A stretch of 64,000 nt of DNA, from positions 62,001 to 126,000 of the forward strand of contig NZ_JAOQKI010000002.1 in assembly GCF_025567465.1 (NCBI RefSeq), read 5' to 3'. The translations under genes and the position numbers were made by a program. The notes beneath the pieces were generated by a model. That model did not search any database and was not told the origin of the DNA. It saw only the letters and a list, made by a program, of their open reading frames with translations. The DNA is from Roseburia_C amylophila. GTDB taxonomy: Bacteria > Bacillota > Clostridia > Lachnospirales > Lachnospiraceae. Position 1 is the first letter of the stretch; every line of letters begins with the position of its first letter. Below, piece by piece: positions 62,154 to 64,000 of the stretch.

Positions 62154-63560
62154 TTACTTCGATCCTTTTCCTGTTACAACAACCTGAATGGTCTTAAACA
62201 AGATTTTAATATCCAATGCCAGTGACCAGTTTGTAATATAGTAGGTATCCAGCTGTACCACTTCTTCAAAATCCGTAATGTCACTTCTTCCACTGACCTG
62301 CCACATTCCGGTAAGCCCCGGCTTAATTCCGAGTCTTGCCCGGTGCCTTGCCTCATATCCGGCAAATTCTTCCTCCGTCGGCGGTCTTGTGCCTACCAGA
62401 CTCATATCCCCTTTTAAAATATTCCAGAACTGTGGCAGTTCATCAATGGAAAACTTCCGCATGAACCTGCCAACCGGAAATACTCTCGGATCATCTTCCA
62501 TCTTAAACATCAGCCCTGACATCTCATTCTGCCCCATCAGCTCTTTTTTCTGTTCTTCTGCATTTACATTCATGGAACGGAATTTATAAAAGCGGAATTT
62601 CCTGCCATTTTTTCCCACACGAATCTGGGAAAAGAAAATCGGTCCTGGTGACTGCTTCTTAATAATCGGTGCAAAAATAATGGTAGCAATACCGGCAATC
62701 ACCAATCCCACAAAACCGCCTACAATGTCCATCAGACGTTTAAAAAACAACTGACGTGGTGTTGCAATACACATACTGGAAGTTAAAACCATATAATTTC
62801 CACACTGCTCGATTACTTTATTCGGCATCAGCTTGGAAGCATGTACCAGATTAAAATGTACCGTAACGCCCATTTCCAGCAGATCATCTGCCAGTGCCTG
62901 GCTGCTGGCTATAGTATTGCCATTGATAAATACTTCATCTACCACATTATTTTTTACATATTCAAAGAAATCATCTGCATTTGCTACCACCGGAATGCCC
63001 CGGATAATTTCTCCCTTACGCATTGCATCCACTACAACAACTCCGTGCACGGCAAATTCCCGATATGGCAGATTTTCAAATTCCTTAAGACAGCTCTCCA
63101 CCAGTTCATCTGTCGTTACCACTATCATGGCAGACAGATTTCTGTCATTCATCATCTTTTTCTTAATAAAATTCTTAAGCCCGGAACGGCCGACAAATTC
63201 AAAAATCATAGACAGTCCCCAGAACATCAGGAAAATCTGTCTGGAGAAGTCAGACTGTCTGGTCCAGTATCCATATACCATCATTCCGGCAACAATGATT
63301 GTTGCATGAACAACAACATGCTTAAATTCCTGCGTATTCTTTCTCCGCAGAATGCTCTTATAGGATTCGCCGAAAAATACCACGCAGATATCAATCAAAA
63401 TAAGGACTACCGCTAATCGCTGATATTCCTCATTTAAAAACTCATTTTTTCTTCCAAAACGCATAAAATAGGATAAGGCATATGCAAGTTCCAGACAGAT
63501 AATATCCAGAATCGTAAAGTCAAGATGCTTCATCCAGCTTTTTCGTTCTTTTTTATACAT
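62154..63560 (-). CDS. Polyprenyl-phosphate sugar-1-phosphate transferase (WbaP type)
   Basis: A 468-residue membrane enzyme that starts a surface glycan by moving a hexose 1-phosphate to undecaprenyl phosphate. Four helices lie in the first 125 residues, followed by a Rossmann-like middle domain (about 140-250) and the catalytic bacterial sugar transferase domain from about 272 (KRLMDIVGGFVGL, SPGPIFFSQIRVGKNG, FYKFRSM, LPQFWNILKGDMSLVGTRPP). The start follows GAGGG, with a promoter upstream. It is the first gene of the glycan unit; the sugar is probably glucose or galactose, not fixed by sequence alone. Confidence 0.93.
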   Translation of the reverse strand: MYKKERKSWMKHLDFTILDIICLELAYALSYFMRFGRKNEFLNEEYQRLAVVLILIDICVVFFGESYKSILRRKNTQEFKHVVVHATIIVAGMMVYGYWTRQSDFSRQIFLMFWGLSMIFEFVGRSGLKNFIKKKMMNDRNLSAMIVVTTDELVESCLKEFENLPYREFAVHGVVVVDAMRKGEIIRGIPVVANADDFFEYVKNNVVDEVFINGNTIASSQALADDLLEMGVTVHFNLVHASKLMPNKVIEQCGNYMVLTSSMCIATPRQLFFKRLMDIVGGFVGLVIAGIATIIFAPIIKKQSPGPIFFSQIRVGKNGRKFRFYKFRSMNVNAEEQKKELMGQNEMSGLMFKMEDDPRVFPVGRFMRKFSIDELPQFWNILKGDMSLVGTRPPTEEEFAGYEARHRARLGIKPGLTGMWQVSGRSDITDFEEVVQLDTYYITNWSLALDIKILFKTIQVVVTGKGSK

Positions 63561-63603
63561 AATCTATTCCCTCTTATGCAATACAAGCCATCTTTTTAGG
63601 AAT

Positions 63604-63633
63604 ATTATACCAGTCCTACCCTGTCAGGTACAA
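63604..63633 (-). promoter_or_regulatory. Promoter of the glycan operon
   Basis: TTGTAC at 63633-63628, an 18-base spacer and TATAAT at 63609-63604 on the minus strand, giving a leader of about 40 bases before the WbaP-type gene. Confidence 0.6.
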
Positions 63634-63680
63634 CCGAATTCTTTCTTAATTTTCTGTGAAAAAAGTATGTTCTTCTTCTG

Positions 63681-63878
63681 TCAAATGCTGTTTCTGTGAA
63701 TATACAGCCAGCTTTCCGAATAGTCTTTCCGTTCTTTCTCACTCATCTTCCCATATTTTTCATAAGGAATCTTTGCCAGAACCATCTTTTCATTTCCACA
63801 TTTAAAACATTCCACTTCATTTCTTCTTGAAACCGTCCGTATCCAGCCACATTTCGGACAAATATAAACTTTCATCAT
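63681..63878 (-). CDS. 65-residue zinc-ribbon protein
   Basis: A small protein with two CxxC pairs (YICPKCGW and ECFKCGNE) that should bind one zinc, followed by a charged, helical tail (YEKYGKMSEKERKDYSESW) and ending IHRNSI. The start at 63878 follows GGGAGGT; the next codon is also ATG. It stands alone upstream of the glycan operon with a possible -10 (TATAAA) and TTTACA box upstream near 63920-63950. The role is unknown; such proteins often bind nucleic acid or protein partners. Confidence 0.75.
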   Translation of the reverse strand: MMKVYICPKCGWIRTVSRRNEVECFKCGNEKMVLAKIPYEKYGKMSEKERKDYSESWLYIHRNSI

Positions 63879-64000
63879 GTGTAACTCTACCTCCCTGTTA
63901 CATGTTTTTTTCTAATTTTATATAGTATAACACTTCCTGTAAATAGAATGCACATTTAATTTTCATATTAAATAATTAATTGGACTAGCAAGAATCCATT

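Overview
The window looks like a draft-assembly contig from a spore-forming member of the Lachnospiraceae (class Clostridia). The reasons are a spoIIAA-spoIIAB-sigF operon, a valS gene behind a T-box leader, a dihydroorotate dehydrogenase B system (pyrD plus pyrK), AT-rich DNA with strong AGGAGG ribosome sites, and family combinations typical of gut clostridia. Most genes lie on the minus strand. One run of Ns (48067-48386) interrupts the htrA-like protease gene. No tRNA, rRNA, CRISPR array or complete insertion sequence was seen.

Layout. 1-5.3 kb: an operon read on the minus strand, pyrE, vanZ-like, small membrane protein, M29 aminopeptidase, purE, with a partial nucleotidyltransferase at the window edge. 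5.3-18.7 kb: an insertion-like region that separates pyrE from the rest of the pyrimidine operon. It holds a PD-(D/E)XK transposase-family gene and then a GC-rich island of about 12 kb (sampled lines near 58% GC against about 38-42% outside). The island carries an ECF sigma factor, two related two-helix membrane proteins, a multi-pass membrane protein, a PrsW-family membrane protease and a 2966-residue cell-wall-anchored surface protein, and ends in a broken DUF5640-like gene. 19-30 kb: a diguanylate cyclase, pyrC-pyrF-pyrK-pyrD, hflX, a soluble chemoreceptor, an M18 aminopeptidase, a HAD phosphatase and a TPR lipoprotein. 31-38.6 kb: an S1-domain protein, glycogen phosphorylase, an AraC regulator, a HAD hydrolase, corA and the spoIIA operon. 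38.8-48 kb: a TPR/zinc-ribbon protein, a 46-codon gene, folC, valS with its T-box, a second PD-(D/E)XK transposase-family gene, cheC, and a small alarmone synthetase with a 44-codon membrane peptide gene. 48-64 kb: htrA, glmS and a surface-polysaccharide region (membrane glycosyltransferases, MBOAT plus SGNH O-acylation pair, LCP ligase, four-gene WbaP-led glycan operon).

Two things stand out. First, the island looks like a self-contained surface-protein system: sigma factor, membrane components and an intramembrane protease in one transcription unit, followed after a terminator by a second unit with a paralogous membrane protein and the giant sortase-type surface protein. Second, three intergenic regions (30438-30970, 44519-44840, 50010-50460) hold copies of one large, gene-free, near-palindromic element. 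All three have the same orientation relative to the next gene downstream. Two copies share a three-way-junction tip whose stems differ by compensating base changes while a loop is kept, which suggests a selected nucleic-acid structure. One copy lies inside the valS leader between the T-box terminator and the start codon.
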